Assembly (NCBI RefSeq): GCF_008705135.1
Contig: NZ_CP023694.1
Location: 4,941,001-5,005,000, forward strand
Length of the DNA: 64,000 nucleotides
Reading direction: 5' to 3'
Source of the DNA: Streptomyces coeruleorubidus
GTDB lineage: Bacteria; Actinomycetota; Actinomycetes; Streptomycetales; Streptomycetaceae
This document shows positions 50,625-59,277 of the stretch, piece by piece. The notes under the pieces were generated by a model. It was not told where the DNA came from. It made no database searches and saw only the letters and a program-made list of their open reading frames with translations. Each line of letters opens with the position of its first letter. Position 1 is the stretch's first letter. A program made the translations under genes and the position numbers.

Positions 50625-51089
50625 TCAGAGGTGCTGCTTGGCTGCTCTGACCAGTCGGCTGATGTCGTCACGGGTCCGTACCCTGGCATCGTCGTGTTCT
50701 GTTCTGCTGTCTGTCTTGGACAGCGCCGTAACGTCTGCGAGCACGTCTTCCGCGGCTTGGCTCAGCGTCTCGTCTTCGGTGAGCATCTGCACCCGAAACA
50801 ATGCCTCTTGGGCGTTGGAGCGCAGGTCGTAGGCACGGATCCGCACCGTGTCGGGGTCCTCCGGTGGTGGCTGTTCGTGCTCGCAGAACCAGAGGTGAAC
50901 CAGGCAACGGCGGTAGTTGACCAATGCGCCGGCGTAGGCGGAGTAGGCATCGAGTCGTTCTTGTCGCAGCTTCTCCTGACGGGTGAGCTGGTGGCTCCTG
51001 TCGACGCTGCGCTGCTGGAACGCCAGGGTGATCCCCGAACCAAGCAGCGTTCCCAGGACGGCTATGCCGCTGGCGATGATGGTCTCCAC
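50625..51089 (-). CDS. Small membrane-anchored protein, similar in layout to 49396-49965
   Basis: A 154-residue protein with an N-terminal membrane helix (ASGIAVLGTLLGSGITLAF), followed by a charged coiled region (QQRSVDRSHQLTRQEKLRQE, RLDAYSAYAGALVNYRRCLV) closely resembling the corresponding part of the protein at 49396-49965 (RRLSAYAEYAHAVKVIAHRY). Function unknown. Start ATG 51089. It lies upstream of the hypothetical gene at 50054-50569 on the same strand. Confidence 0.75.
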   Translation of the reverse strand: METIIASGIAVLGTLLGSGITLAFQQRSVDRSHQLTRQEKLRQERLDAYSAYAGALVNYRRCLVHLWFCEHEQPPPEDPDTVRIRAYDLRSNAQEALFRVQMLTEDETLSQAAEDVLADVTALSKTDSRTEHDDARVRTRDDISRLVRAAKQHL

Positions 51090-51248
51090 ATCCCAAGCTG
51101 ATCACGCATCGTTGTCCTGCCGCCGTGATTTTGGAGGCGTTCTGCCGACGGTGGGTGAAGGGCATGAAGAGTCAGCCCCCACTCGCCCATCGTGCAGCGC
51201 AGCCAGTCGCCGCACTGCTGTGCACTCCGCTCAAGGTCGCCCGGCTGA

Positions 51249-51749
51249 TCACCGACTCCAAGGGCGCCGAGTGCCAGGCCTACCCCGATAGGGCGCAGGC
51301 CGGTTCTTAAGGAAATGGTCGAGCCGCAGGCGCTGTGTGGGGTGCATGGGTAGGGCGTCCAGGTCTGTGGGGTCGACGAATCGGACCTCGGTGGACTCGT
51401 CGGAGACGGTCAGTTCTCCTCCGACGATGCGGGCCCTGAAGCAGACGTTGAACTGGCGGCGTACCTCGCCGTCGGTGTAGGCGATCACGTGGCGAGGGTC
51501 GGTGTAGGTGCCGACGAGGCCTGTGATTTTGATGTCGTAGCCGGTTTCTTCCTTGACTTCCCGTACGGCGCAGCCGGGCAGGGAGTCGGCCATGTCCATG
51601 CCGCCGCCGGGCAGGGCCCACAGGCCGTTGTCCCGGCGGCGCTGGAGCAGGATGCGGCCCTGGTCGTCGGTGACCACCGCTGATGCGGCCACGACGAGGC
51701 TGTTGGGGGTTGGGGCCTCGGGGGCGTCGTAGTCCTCGGTACGGGCCAC
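51249..51749 (-). CDS. NUDIX hydrolase
   Basis: A 166-residue NUDIX domain protein with WALPGGGMDMADSLPGCAVREVKEETGYD as its Nudix region (REVKEETG at the core). Position 7 of the box is Asp in place of the usual Glu, while the metal-binding REVKEE portion is intact. The family cleaves nucleoside diphosphate-linked compounds; the substrate is not deducible. GTG/ATG context gives 51749 as the start. The gene is codirectional with the polytopic protein gene to its right, 49 bp away. Confidence 0.9.
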   Translation of the reverse strand: MARTEDYDAPEAPTPNSLVVAASAVVTDDQGRILLQRRRDNGLWALPGGGMDMADSLPGCAVREVKEETGYDIKITGLVGTYTDPRHVIAYTDGEVRRQFNVCFRARIVGGELTVSDESTEVRFVDPTDLDALPMHPTQRLRLDHFLKNRPAPYRGRPGTRRPWSR

Positions 51750-51798
51750 TGGGTTCCCTCCGTGGCCGAGCGGTTTCCTGGCGTCGAGGCTGTCCGCG

Positions 51799-53151
51799 TC
51801 ACCACCCCGTCAACAGCAAATGGTTGAGCAGCAACGCCAGCACCACCTGCCCGATGAGCCAAGCACGCGGGTGGGGAAGCAACGCGCAGGACGGAAGGAG
51901 CCACAGTGCGAAGGGCAGCCAGATGCGTTCCGTTTCCGCCTTGCTCATGCCGGACAGGTCGGCGACCAGCAGGGCGAGGAGGGCGGCGGAGACGAGGAAT
52001 GCGAGGCGGGGCTCGGCAGCCCCGTGGGGCGTATCGGCGCGGCGGGAGAGCAGCGCCGCGCCCGTCCGGCGCAGGCCCGCCGCCGTCGCCAGGCCTGTGA
52101 TGAGTACGGTGCAGGCGAGGTTGGCCCAGACCCAGTAGCCGTAGGGGCGGATGCCGCCCGCGCCCTGGTGGTAGCGCGTCACCAGCAGACGGTACGCCTC
52201 CCACCAGTCGAACCCGGCGAGCGTGAACGCCGCCGGGACCACGGCCAGTCCGGCGAGCAGCGGCATCAGCAGGACGGGGCGTTCCCGGATCCCGTGCCGG
52301 CCGAGGAGCAGTACCGCCGCCGCGATCAGCGCGATGAGTGTGAGGCCGTAGGAGAGGTAGCAGGTCAGGCCGAACAGCAACCCCGACGCCCCGGCCCACG
52401 ACAGCGAGCGTCTCGTGACCGCCAGTGCCAGCAGCGCCACCGCCCACCCCGCCACCGCCGCGAAGTAGGCGTCGGCCGAGGTGCCCATCCACACGGCGGC
52501 CGGGGCCAGGACGAGGAAGGGGGCCGCCCTGCGCGCGAGGGTCTCGTCGGCCAGGGCGCGGATCGTGACCAGCACGGCGACGCAGGCCGTCGCTCCGACG
52601 GTGATGCACCACATGCCCGCCCAGCCGCCGCCCCGCAGCCCGATCCGGTCGAGCAGGACGAAGGTGAGGGTGGCGGCGGGCGGGTGGCCGGCGATGTGGG
52701 CGGGCCAGTTGTCGGGGGAGTCGAGCAGGATGTGCTGGGTGAAGTCCCGTAGCGCTGCAGGGATGTCGTCGAAGCGGTCGATGACCTGGAGGTACTCGTA
52801 GCGGGTGGTGAGGCGGCGTGCGATGCCCCGGTCCCAGCCGTCGACCAGGGCCAGGGAGAAGATCCACGCCGTGGCCGCGGCCCAGGTCACAGGGAGCAGC
52901 GTCCGCCAGGGGAGTCGGGCCACGAGGGTGGGGCCGTACGCGACGGTGGCGATCGCCAGGAGTACGGCCGCCGGAGTGCCGGGGCCCAGGTGGGGGCCCC
53001 AGGACGCCAGCAGCGGGGGCCAGTCGACGAACAGGGTGCGGCTGGTGTCCTGGATGTGGCGGCCGACCAGGACGGCGGCCGTCACCAGCAGGGCGGCGGC
53101 CCCGACGGCGTACAGGTCACGGCGCAGGTCACGGCGGAGGGAGCGGGTCAC
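51799..53151 (-). CDS. Polytopic membrane protein, glycosyltransferase-like
   Basis: A 450-residue protein with about ten to eleven membrane helices. A GHPPAATLTFVLLDRIGL stretch after the first large loop, and the loop with DGWDRGIARRLTTRYEYLQVIDRFD, resemble the polyprenol-phosphate mannosyltransferase-like (GT-C) layout, but a clear catalytic DD/DE pair is not obvious, so the enzyme class is a guess. The GTG start at 53151 is followed by a short repeat (RRDLRRDL). It is divergent from the molybdopterin enzyme across 114 bp. Role in envelope glycan assembly is an inference from the neighbouring GT2 and epimerase. Confidence 0.7.
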   Translation of the reverse strand: MTRSLRRDLRRDLYAVGAAALLVTAAVLVGRHIQDTSRTLFVDWPPLLASWGPHLGPGTPAAVLLAIATVAYGPTLVARLPWRTLLPVTWAAATAWIFSLALVDGWDRGIARRLTTRYEYLQVIDRFDDIPAALRDFTQHILLDSPDNWPAHIAGHPPAATLTFVLLDRIGLRGGGWAGMWCITVGATACVAVLVTIRALADETLARRAAPFLVLAPAAVWMGTSADAYFAAVAGWAVALLALAVTRRSLSWAGASGLLFGLTCYLSYGLTLIALIAAAVLLLGRHGIRERPVLLMPLLAGLAVVPAAFTLAGFDWWEAYRLLVTRYHQGAGGIRPYGYWVWANLACTVLITGLATAAGLRRTGAALLSRRADTPHGAAEPRLAFLVSAALLALLVADLSGMSKAETERIWLPFALWLLPSCALLPHPRAWLIGQVVLALLLNHLLLTGW

Positions 53152-53265
53152 AGCCGGAACGCTAGGCCGACAGGGCGGGCGCGGACCGCCGTCCGGGCCG
53201 GACGTCAGCGTTTCGTCATGGGTCGAGCACCCGTTTCCGGGGTGTTCCGGGCCTACGGTCGGGCC

Positions 53266-54501
53266 ATGCGAGACGACCCACGGCTTCCCTCCTCGCCCGG
53301 CTTCTGGCGCAGCCCCCTGCGTGGCCCCCGGTTCACCTCGGTGCTGGGCCTCGTCCTGCTCGTCGGCATCACCGTGCTGTTCGTGACGGGGCTGGTCTCG
53401 TACGCCGCCTACAACCCGGACCTGTCGCCGGTGAACGACAAGACCCCGGACAAGGGGATCCTCGGCTTCTACCTCTTCGCCTGGCCGACGAACCCGCACT
53501 GGCTGTACCGGCTCAACCAGGGCGTCCACGTCACGCTGGGCATCACCCTGATCCCCGTCCTGCTCGCCAAGCTGTGGTCCGTGATTCCCAGGCTGTTCGC
53601 GCTGCCGCCGGCCCGCTCGCTCGCGCACGCCCTGGAGCGGATCTCGCTGCTGCTCCTGGTGGGCGGTGCGCTGTTCGAGTTCGTGACCGGTGTGCTCAAC
53701 GTCCAGCTCGACTACGTCTTCCCCGGCTCTTTCTACCCGCTGCACTTCTACGGAGCGTGGGTGTTCTTCGCCGCCTTCGTCGCCCATGCGCTGCTGAAGA
53801 TGCCCACGGCGCTGCGCAATCTGCGGCACCTGCGGGAGGAGAGGAACGACCTCGTGACTCCCCGTCCCGCCGCGCCGACCGTCTCCCGCCGGGGTGCGCT
53901 GTGGTTCGTCGGGGGCGGCTCGCTGCTGCTGTTCGCTACGACGGTGGGACAGAACTTCGACGGGCTCCTGCGGCGCACCGCCCTCCTGGCACCGCACGGC
54001 GGCGGCGATCCCGGCAGCGGCCCGAACGGCTTCCAGATCAACAAGACCGCCGCGTACGCCGGGATCGACACGGCCGAGACGGGCGAGGAGGCATGGCGGC
54101 TCGTCGTGACGGGCCCTGCGGGCACGGTCCGTCTCAGCCGGGACCAGCTCGCCGGATTCGTCCTGCACAGCTCGGCGTTGCCCATCGCCTGTGTGGAGGG
54201 CTGGTCGACGTCGGACCAGTGGTGGCGCGGGGTGCGGCTGCGCGATCTCGCGGCGCTCGTCGGCTACGACGCCGACGACCCGCCGGACGTGTTCGTCGAG
54301 TCCCTCCAGCGGCGCGGCGCCTTCCGGAGCGCGGCCCTGCGCGCGAACCAGGTGGCTGACCCGCGTTCCCTCCTCGCCCTGTACGTCAACGGCGAGGAAC
54401 TGTCTCCCGACCACGGCTACCCGGCACGGATCATCGTGCCCGCGGCACCCGGTGTGCTGAACACCAAGTGGGTGGCCCGCATGACGTTCGGAGACCTGTG
54501 A
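53266..54501 (+). CDS. Fused membrane/molybdopterin-dependent oxidoreductase (sulfite-oxidase-fold)
   Basis: A 411-residue protein with four N-terminal membrane helices (TSVLGLVLLVGITVLFVTGL; VHVTLGITLIPVLLAKL; SLLLLVGGALFEFVTGVL; FYGAWVFFAAFVAHALLKM) carrying several His residues, then an internal SRRGALWFVGGGSLLL segment with a twin Arg (208-209), then a molybdopterin domain with Cys309 in LPIACVEGWS as molybdenum ligand. The layout resembles a b-type cytochrome membrane part fused to a YedY/sulfite-oxidase-type domain. ATG 53266. The last codons merge into a 15-bp tandem repeat that also forms the start of the next gene. Confidence 0.85.
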   Translation: MRDDPRLPSSPGFWRSPLRGPRFTSVLGLVLLVGITVLFVTGLVSYAAYNPDLSPVNDKTPDKGILGFYLFAWPTNPHWLYRLNQGVHVTLGITLIPVLLAKLWSVIPRLFALPPARSLAHALERISLLLLVGGALFEFVTGVLNVQLDYVFPGSFYPLHFYGAWVFFAAFVAHALLKMPTALRNLRHLREERNDLVTPRPAAPTVSRRGALWFVGGGSLLLFATTVGQNFDGLLRRTALLAPHGGGDPGSGPNGFQINKTAAYAGIDTAETGEEAWRLVVTGPAGTVRLSRDQLAGFVLHSSALPIACVEGWSTSDQWWRGVRLRDLAALVGYDADDPPDVFVESLQRRGAFRSAALRANQVADPRSLLALYVNGEELSPDHGYPARIIVPAAPGVLNTKWVARMTFGDL

Positions 54502-54552
54502 TGCGGCGACCTGTGATGCGGCGACCTGTGATGCGGCGACCTGTGATGCGCC
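54493..54552. repeat. 15-bp tandem repeat at a stop/start junction, four copies
   Basis: The unit GACCTGTGATGCGGC occurs at 54493-54507, 54508-54522, 54523-54537 and, with one change, 54538-54552. Each copy contains TGATG: the first supplies the stop codon of the oxidoreductase and the ATG 54501 of the next gene; the other three supply further in-frame ATGs (54516, 54531, 54546). Confidence 0.95.
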
Positions 54553-55010
54553 GGCCGCGGATCCCCGTCGGGAGCCCCTTCCAGCTCCTCCTGCTCGCCT
54601 GCTCGTTCGCGCTCGCCGCCTACGCGGGCGTACGGCTGCTCGCCGGTGACTGGCTCGGTGTGGCGCTGTGGTTCGTGGGCGCGGCGCTGCTGCACGACCT
54701 GGTGCTGCTGCCGCTGTACGCGGCCCTGGACCGGGCGGTCGTCCGAGGGTTCGGCGCACGCCGGGAGTGGGTGTCGTACGTACGCGTACCGGCGGCCCTC
54801 TCCGGACTGCTGCTCCTGGTGTGGTTCCCGCTGATCAGCGGCATGGTGGAGCGGCGCTACCGGTCCGGAACCGGCCTGCCAGCGGACGTGTTCCTCGCCC
54901 GCTGGCTGCTGATCACCGCCGTCCTCTTCGGCGGCTCGGCGCTGCTGCTGGCGGTGCGTCTGCTGCGAGTGCGCAGGGCGGCGAAGCGGCGCCCGTCGGC
55001 CGTCCACTGA
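54501..55010 (+). CDS. Small membrane protein with RRPVM repeats at the N-terminus
   Basis: A 169-residue protein with MRRPV repeated three times, then MRRPR, and four membrane helices (LLLLACSFALAAYAGVRLLAG; LGVALWFVGAALLHDLVLLPLYAAL; ALSGLLLLVWFPLISGM; LLITAVLFGGSALLLAVRLL). Function unknown. The first ATG overlaps the upstream stop in TGATG; three more ATGs lie in the repeat, so N-terminal length may vary. Coupled to the molybdopterin enzyme, so it is probably a partner subunit. Its 3' end overlaps the converging methyltransferase gene by 154 bp. Confidence 0.85.
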   Translation: MRRPVMRRPVMRRPVMRRPRIPVGSPFQLLLLACSFALAAYAGVRLLAGDWLGVALWFVGAALLHDLVLLPLYAALDRAVVRGFGARREWVSYVRVPAALSGLLLLVWFPLISGMVERRYRSGTGLPADVFLARWLLITAVLFGGSALLLAVRLLRVRRAAKRRPSAVH

Positions 55011-55621
55011 CCGGCCCGCGGCCAGCCCCGGGCGTGCCGGAGCAGGGCGGGGGTGCCGAGCCGCGCCCAGGGGAACGAATCGTCGGCACCGCGTGCGTCC
55101 GTGAGGCCGACGACCCGCACCTGGGCGCGTTCGTCGATGTCCACCGGCGCGGTCTCGGCGATCAGCAGACCGCCGGGGCGCAGGAGTCCGGCCACCCGGT
55201 CCAGCAGGGCGCGCGGGTCGCCGCCGATGCCGATGTTGCCGTCCATGAGCAGGACGGTGTCCCAGCGGCCCTCGCCGGGCAGCGGCTCGAACACCGAGCG
55301 CCGCAGGGCCTGGCCTCCCATCCGTACGGTGTGGTCGACGGCGGCGGCGCTGACGTCGATGCCGAGGACGGCCCGGCCCCGGGCGGCGAGTTCCGCCACC
55401 AGCCGCCCGGGCCCGCACCCGACGTCCAGTACGGCCCCCTCACACCGGTCCAGCACATCCCGGTCCACCGCGTCGGCCCGGGCACACCACCGCTCCACCT
55501 CCAGCGGCAGCAGCCAGCCGTCGGCCCGCCGCAGGAACAGCGGCCCGTGACCGGCGCGCAGGGCAGCGGAGTAGGGGTCCGCGGTCGCCCAGGCGACGGC
55601 GGTGGCGGGCGGGGCGCTCAT
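54857..55621 (-). CDS. Class I SAM-dependent methyltransferase
   Basis: A 254-residue methyltransferase with VLDVGCGPGRLVAELAARG (SAM motif I), VLGIDVS (motif II acidic loop) and LLRPGGLLIAE (motif III region). The first ~210 residues have the expected size; the last ~40 residues run antisense across the membrane-protein gene and look like low-complexity sequence (SRRTASSSAEPPKR). ATG 55621 overlaps the stop of the DUF2064 gene (ATGA). Substrate unknown; its partners suggest modification of a lipid or glycan. Confidence 0.85.
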   Translation of the reverse strand: MSAPPATAVAWATADPYSAALRAGHGPLFLRRADGWLLPLEVERWCARADAVDRDVLDRCEGAVLDVGCGPGRLVAELAARGRAVLGIDVSAAAVDHTVRMGGQALRRSVFEPLPGEGRWDTVLLMDGNIGIGGDPRALLDRVAGLLRPGGLLIAETAPVDIDERAQVRVVGLTDARGADDSFPWARLGTPALLRHARGWPRAGQWTADGRRFAALRTRSRRTASSSAEPPKRTAVISSQRARNTSAGRPVPDR

Positions 55622-56307
55622 CGGGACACGGCCGGACGGGAGGCCGGTGTTATGTCAGGCAGGGGGTCGGGGTTCGGGCCGGACTGCCCACCACCCCACC
55701 CCCTCCCCGAACACCGGGCCAGCCGCGCCGCGAACCGCCCCTTCGGAGCCAGCGCGGCGACAGCGTGGGCGTCGGCCTCCGTGTCGACGTCGCGCAGGCG
55801 GGGCAGGTCGCGGACCCGCAGGCCCGCCGCGACGAGCCGGTCCCGCTGGACAGCCCCCGTCGAAGAGGTCGACATGGGCACGCCCCGCAGCAGGGTGGGG
55901 TCGGGGCGGGTCAGGCCGAGGGCCCAGAAGCCGCCGTCCTCCGCCGGGCCGAACCAGGCGTCGCAGCCGGTGAAGTCCACGGTGAGCAGCTCCGGCGTCA
56001 CCTGCGGCGTGTCCATGCCGATGAGCAGGGCCGGGCCGGCACAGCGCGCGAAGGCGTTCGCCAGCCGCTCGTCGAGACCGCCCGCGCACTGCGGCACGAC
56101 GTCGAAGCCGGGCGGCAGCCACGGGCCGGGCTCCCCGTCGAGGACGAGGACCCTGCGGTCGGCCGGGGTCGCCGCGACCGCGTCCAGGGTGTCGGCCAGG
56201 GACGCCTCCGCGAGGGACGCGGCCTCCCGGGGCGTGAACGGCGGGGTGAGCCGGGTCTTGACCCGGCCGGGGCGTGGTTCCTTGGCGATGACGAGGAGTG
56301 CGGTCAC
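55618..56307 (-). CDS. DUF2064 / selenodomain-associated transferase 1 (TIGR04282-type)
   Basis: A 229-residue nucleotide-sugar-transferase-like protein: LLVIAKEPRPGRVKTRLTPP at the N-terminus is the signature of this group, followed by RVLVLDG, DERLANAFARCAG, ALLIGMDTPQVTPELL and GPAEDGGFWALGL. The fold is GT-A-like; function is not established. The C-terminal ~30 residues are an unrelated Gly/Pro-rich tail. GTG 56307 overlaps the preceding stop (GTGA). The GT2, DUF2064 and methyltransferase genes are fully overlapping, so are made together. Confidence 0.88.
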   Translation of the reverse strand: MTALLVIAKEPRPGRVKTRLTPPFTPREAASLAEASLADTLDAVAATPADRRVLVLDGEPGPWLPPGFDVVPQCAGGLDERLANAFARCAGPALLIGMDTPQVTPELLTVDFTGCDAWFGPAEDGGFWALGLTRPDPTLLRGVPMSTSSTGAVQRDRLVAAGLRVRDLPRLRDVDTEADAHAVAALAPKGRFAARLARCSGRGWGGGQSGPNPDPLPDITPASRPAVSR

Positions 56308-57008
56308 CGTGCTCCCCTTCCGACGGCCGGAGTCTCGCCGGGGGCTTCGCCCAGCACGCGGCTCATGTCCCGTACGGCCTGCCAGGTGCCGCGCCACGTG
56401 CCCGTCACCTTCGAAGCCCCGGTGCGCGGCAGATACGGCACGTCGTGCTCGGCGATCCGCCAGCCGGCGTCGGCCGCGCGCACCACCATCTGGAGCGGAT
56501 AGCCGCTGCGCCGGTCGGTGAGACCGAGGGCGAGCAGCGGTTCGCGGCGGGCGGCGCGCAGGGGACCGAGGTCGTGCAGTCGCAGCCCGGTGCGGCGGCG
56601 CAGCATCCGTGCGAGCGTGAGGTTCCCGGCGCGGGCGTGCGCGGGCCACGCGCCCCGGCCCTGCGGACGCCGCCGGCCGAGGACCAGGTCGGCCTCGCCG
56701 TCGCGCACCTCGCGCACGAAGGGCACGAGGAGCGACGGATCGAGGGAGGCGTCGCAGTCGCAGAAGCACACCACGTCCGCGGTGGCCGCGGTCAGCCCGG
56801 CGTGGCAGGCCGCGCCGAAACCCCGGCGCGGCTCGTGCACGACGGTCGCGCCGCACGCGCGGGCGACCCGGTCGGAGCCGTCGGTGGAGCCGTTGTCGAC
56901 GACGAGTGCGCGCCAGCCCGGCGGGATCCGTTCGAGCACCCAGGGCAGGGCCTCGGCCTCGTTCAGGCAGGGCAGCACCACGTCGACGTCGGAAGATGTC
57001 GTCGTCAC
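56304..57008 (-). CDS. Family 2 glycosyltransferase
   Basis: A 234-residue GT-A glycosyltransferase: VDVVLPCLNEAEALPWVLERI at the N-terminus, VVDNGSTDGSDRVA, the nucleotide/metal segment VVCFCDCDASLDPSLL (DxD-type CDCDAS), and GRRRPQGRGAWPAHARAGN. It resembles dolichol-phosphate-mannose-synthase-like enzymes, though it is short and lacks a membrane anchor. GTG 57008 start. First gene of the minus-strand operon GT2, DUF2064, methyltransferase, and divergent from the OmpR-type regulator. Confidence 0.9.
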   Translation of the reverse strand: MTTTSSDVDVVLPCLNEAEALPWVLERIPPGWRALVVDNGSTDGSDRVARACGATVVHEPRRGFGAACHAGLTAATADVVCFCDCDASLDPSLLVPFVREVRDGEADLVLGRRRPQGRGAWPAHARAGNLTLARMLRRRTGLRLHDLGPLRAARREPLLALGLTDRRSGYPLQMVVRAADAGWRIAEHDVPYLPRTGASKVTGTWRGTWQAVRDMSRVLGEAPGETPAVGRGAR

Positions 57009-57131
57009 GGTTTCACCCTACGAACACGAACCGGGCATACCGGACTTCGGCTCCTTACGAAACGCGGACGTCGGCGGCCGAGGAGGCCTCCGGACAGGCC
57101 GCCGCGGGTCGTCCGGTGCGAGGCTGGAGCC

Positions 57132-57880
<749 letters not shown>

Positions 57881-57884
<4 letters not shown>

Positions 57885-58993
57885 ACGACACCCTCCTCAT
57901 CGCCGTCTACGCCTTCGCCGGTGCCGCGGCCACCGGCCTGGCCGGAGCCGGTGCGCTGCGTCTGATCCGGCGCCGTTCGCTCACCGCCTCGCTCGCCGTG
58001 GTGGCGACGGTCGGGGTCGTGGCGATGCTCGCGGGCACGCTCGCCGTCGCCTGGGCGATGTTCCTGTCGCCGCACGACCTGTCCGTCGTCACGACCGTCG
58101 TCGCCATGGCGGCCGTCGTCTCCCTGGCCACCGCGCTGCTGCTGGGCCGCTGGGTCGTCGCCCGCAGCCGCGAACTCGCCGTGGCCGCACGCTCGTTCGG
58201 CGACGGCGGGGACTTCGCCGCCCCCGTCGGCCCGACGACCGCCGAACTGGACCACCTGAGCCGTGAACTGGCCGCCACCAGCGCCAGACTCGCCGAATCC
58301 CGGGAGCGGGAACGCGCGCTGGAGACCTCCCGGCGTGAACTCGTCGCCTGGATCTCGCACGATCTGCGCACCCCGCTGGCCGGCCTGCGCGCCATGTCGG
58401 AGGCGCTGGAGGACGGCGTCGCCGCCGACCCCGGCCGCTATCTGAAGCAGATCCGCACCGAGGTCGAACGCCTCAACGACATGGTCGGCGACCTCTTCGA
58501 ACTCTCCCGCATCCACGCCGGCGCGCTCGCCCTGGCCCCCAGCCGGATCTCCCTGTACGACCTGGTGGGCGACGCGCTGGCGGGAGCCGATCCGCTCGCC
58601 CGGGAACACGGCGTGCGGCTGGTGGGCGGCCGTATCGAGCCGGTGCCGGTGGAGGTGGACGGCAAGGAGATGAGCCGGGTGCTGGGCAACCTGCTGGTCA
58701 ACGCCATCCGCCGGACCCCGGCCGACGGCACGGTCGCCGTCACCGCGGAGCGCTCCACCGAGGGCGTGGTGCTGTCGGTGACGGACGGCTGCGGCGGCAT
58801 CCCCGACGAGGACCTGCCGCGCGTCTTCGACACCGGCTGGCGCGGCACGCACGCCCGGACGCCCCCCGCCGGCGCGGGCCTCGGCCTCGCCATCGTCCGG
58901 GGGATCGTGGAGGCGCACCAGGGCCGGGCCACCGTACGGAACATCCCCGGTGGCTGCCGTTTCGAGGTGGTGCTGCCCGCCGCCGCTTCGTAA
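57881..58993 (+). CDS. Sensor histidine kinase (HisKA, HAMP-like)
   Basis: A 370-residue kinase with two membrane helices (LLIAVYAFAGAAATGLAGAG, then a segment near 65-95), a HAMP-like linker (LARLARSRELAVAARSFGDGG region), HisKA with WISHDLRTPLAGL (His160) and HATPase_c with a catalytic N-box (LLVNAIRRTPADG) and G-boxes (DGCGGIP, GAGLGLAIVRGI). GTG 57881 overlaps the regulator stop. It ends just before a block of tandem repeats and converges with the epimerase gene. Confidence 0.93.
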
Positions 58994-59010
58994 CACGGGC
59001 AGCACCACCG

Positions 59011-59265
59011 GTCTTGCGCGGGGCTCCCGGCCTTCGCGGGCCTGACCCCCGGTCTTCGCGGGCCGAACCCTCGGCCTTCCGCGGGCCGGGCCCCCGGGTC
59101 CCCCGCGGGCCGGGCCCCCGGGTCCCCCGCGGTCCCGACCTCCGGGTCTCTCGCGGTCCCGACCTCCGGGTCCTCGCGGTCCCGACCTCCGGGTCCTCGC
59201 GGTCCCGACCTCCGGGTCCCCCGCGGTCCCGACCCCCGGTCATTCGCGAGCCGGACCCCGGGGGA
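59011..59265. repeat. Degenerate ~20-23-bp tandem repeats in a convergent gene junction
   Basis: About ten to eleven imperfect copies of a unit of 20-23 bp built around CCCGACCTCCGGGTC with GCGG or GCGGGCC at its front; the four central copies (about 59135-59220) are nearly identical. They fill most of the 284 bp between the kinase and epimerase stops. No gene is supported in this stretch. Confidence 0.85.
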
Positions 59266-59277
59266 CGTCGGCGGCTC

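Noticed and set aside
51125..51310. Short plus-strand frame between two minus-strand genes
   Set aside because: 61 codons without a ribosome site or recognisable pattern, overlapping the NUDIX gene.
59011..59265. Possible CRISPR array
   Set aside because: The units are directly adjacent and degenerate with no distinct spacers, and no cas genes are near.
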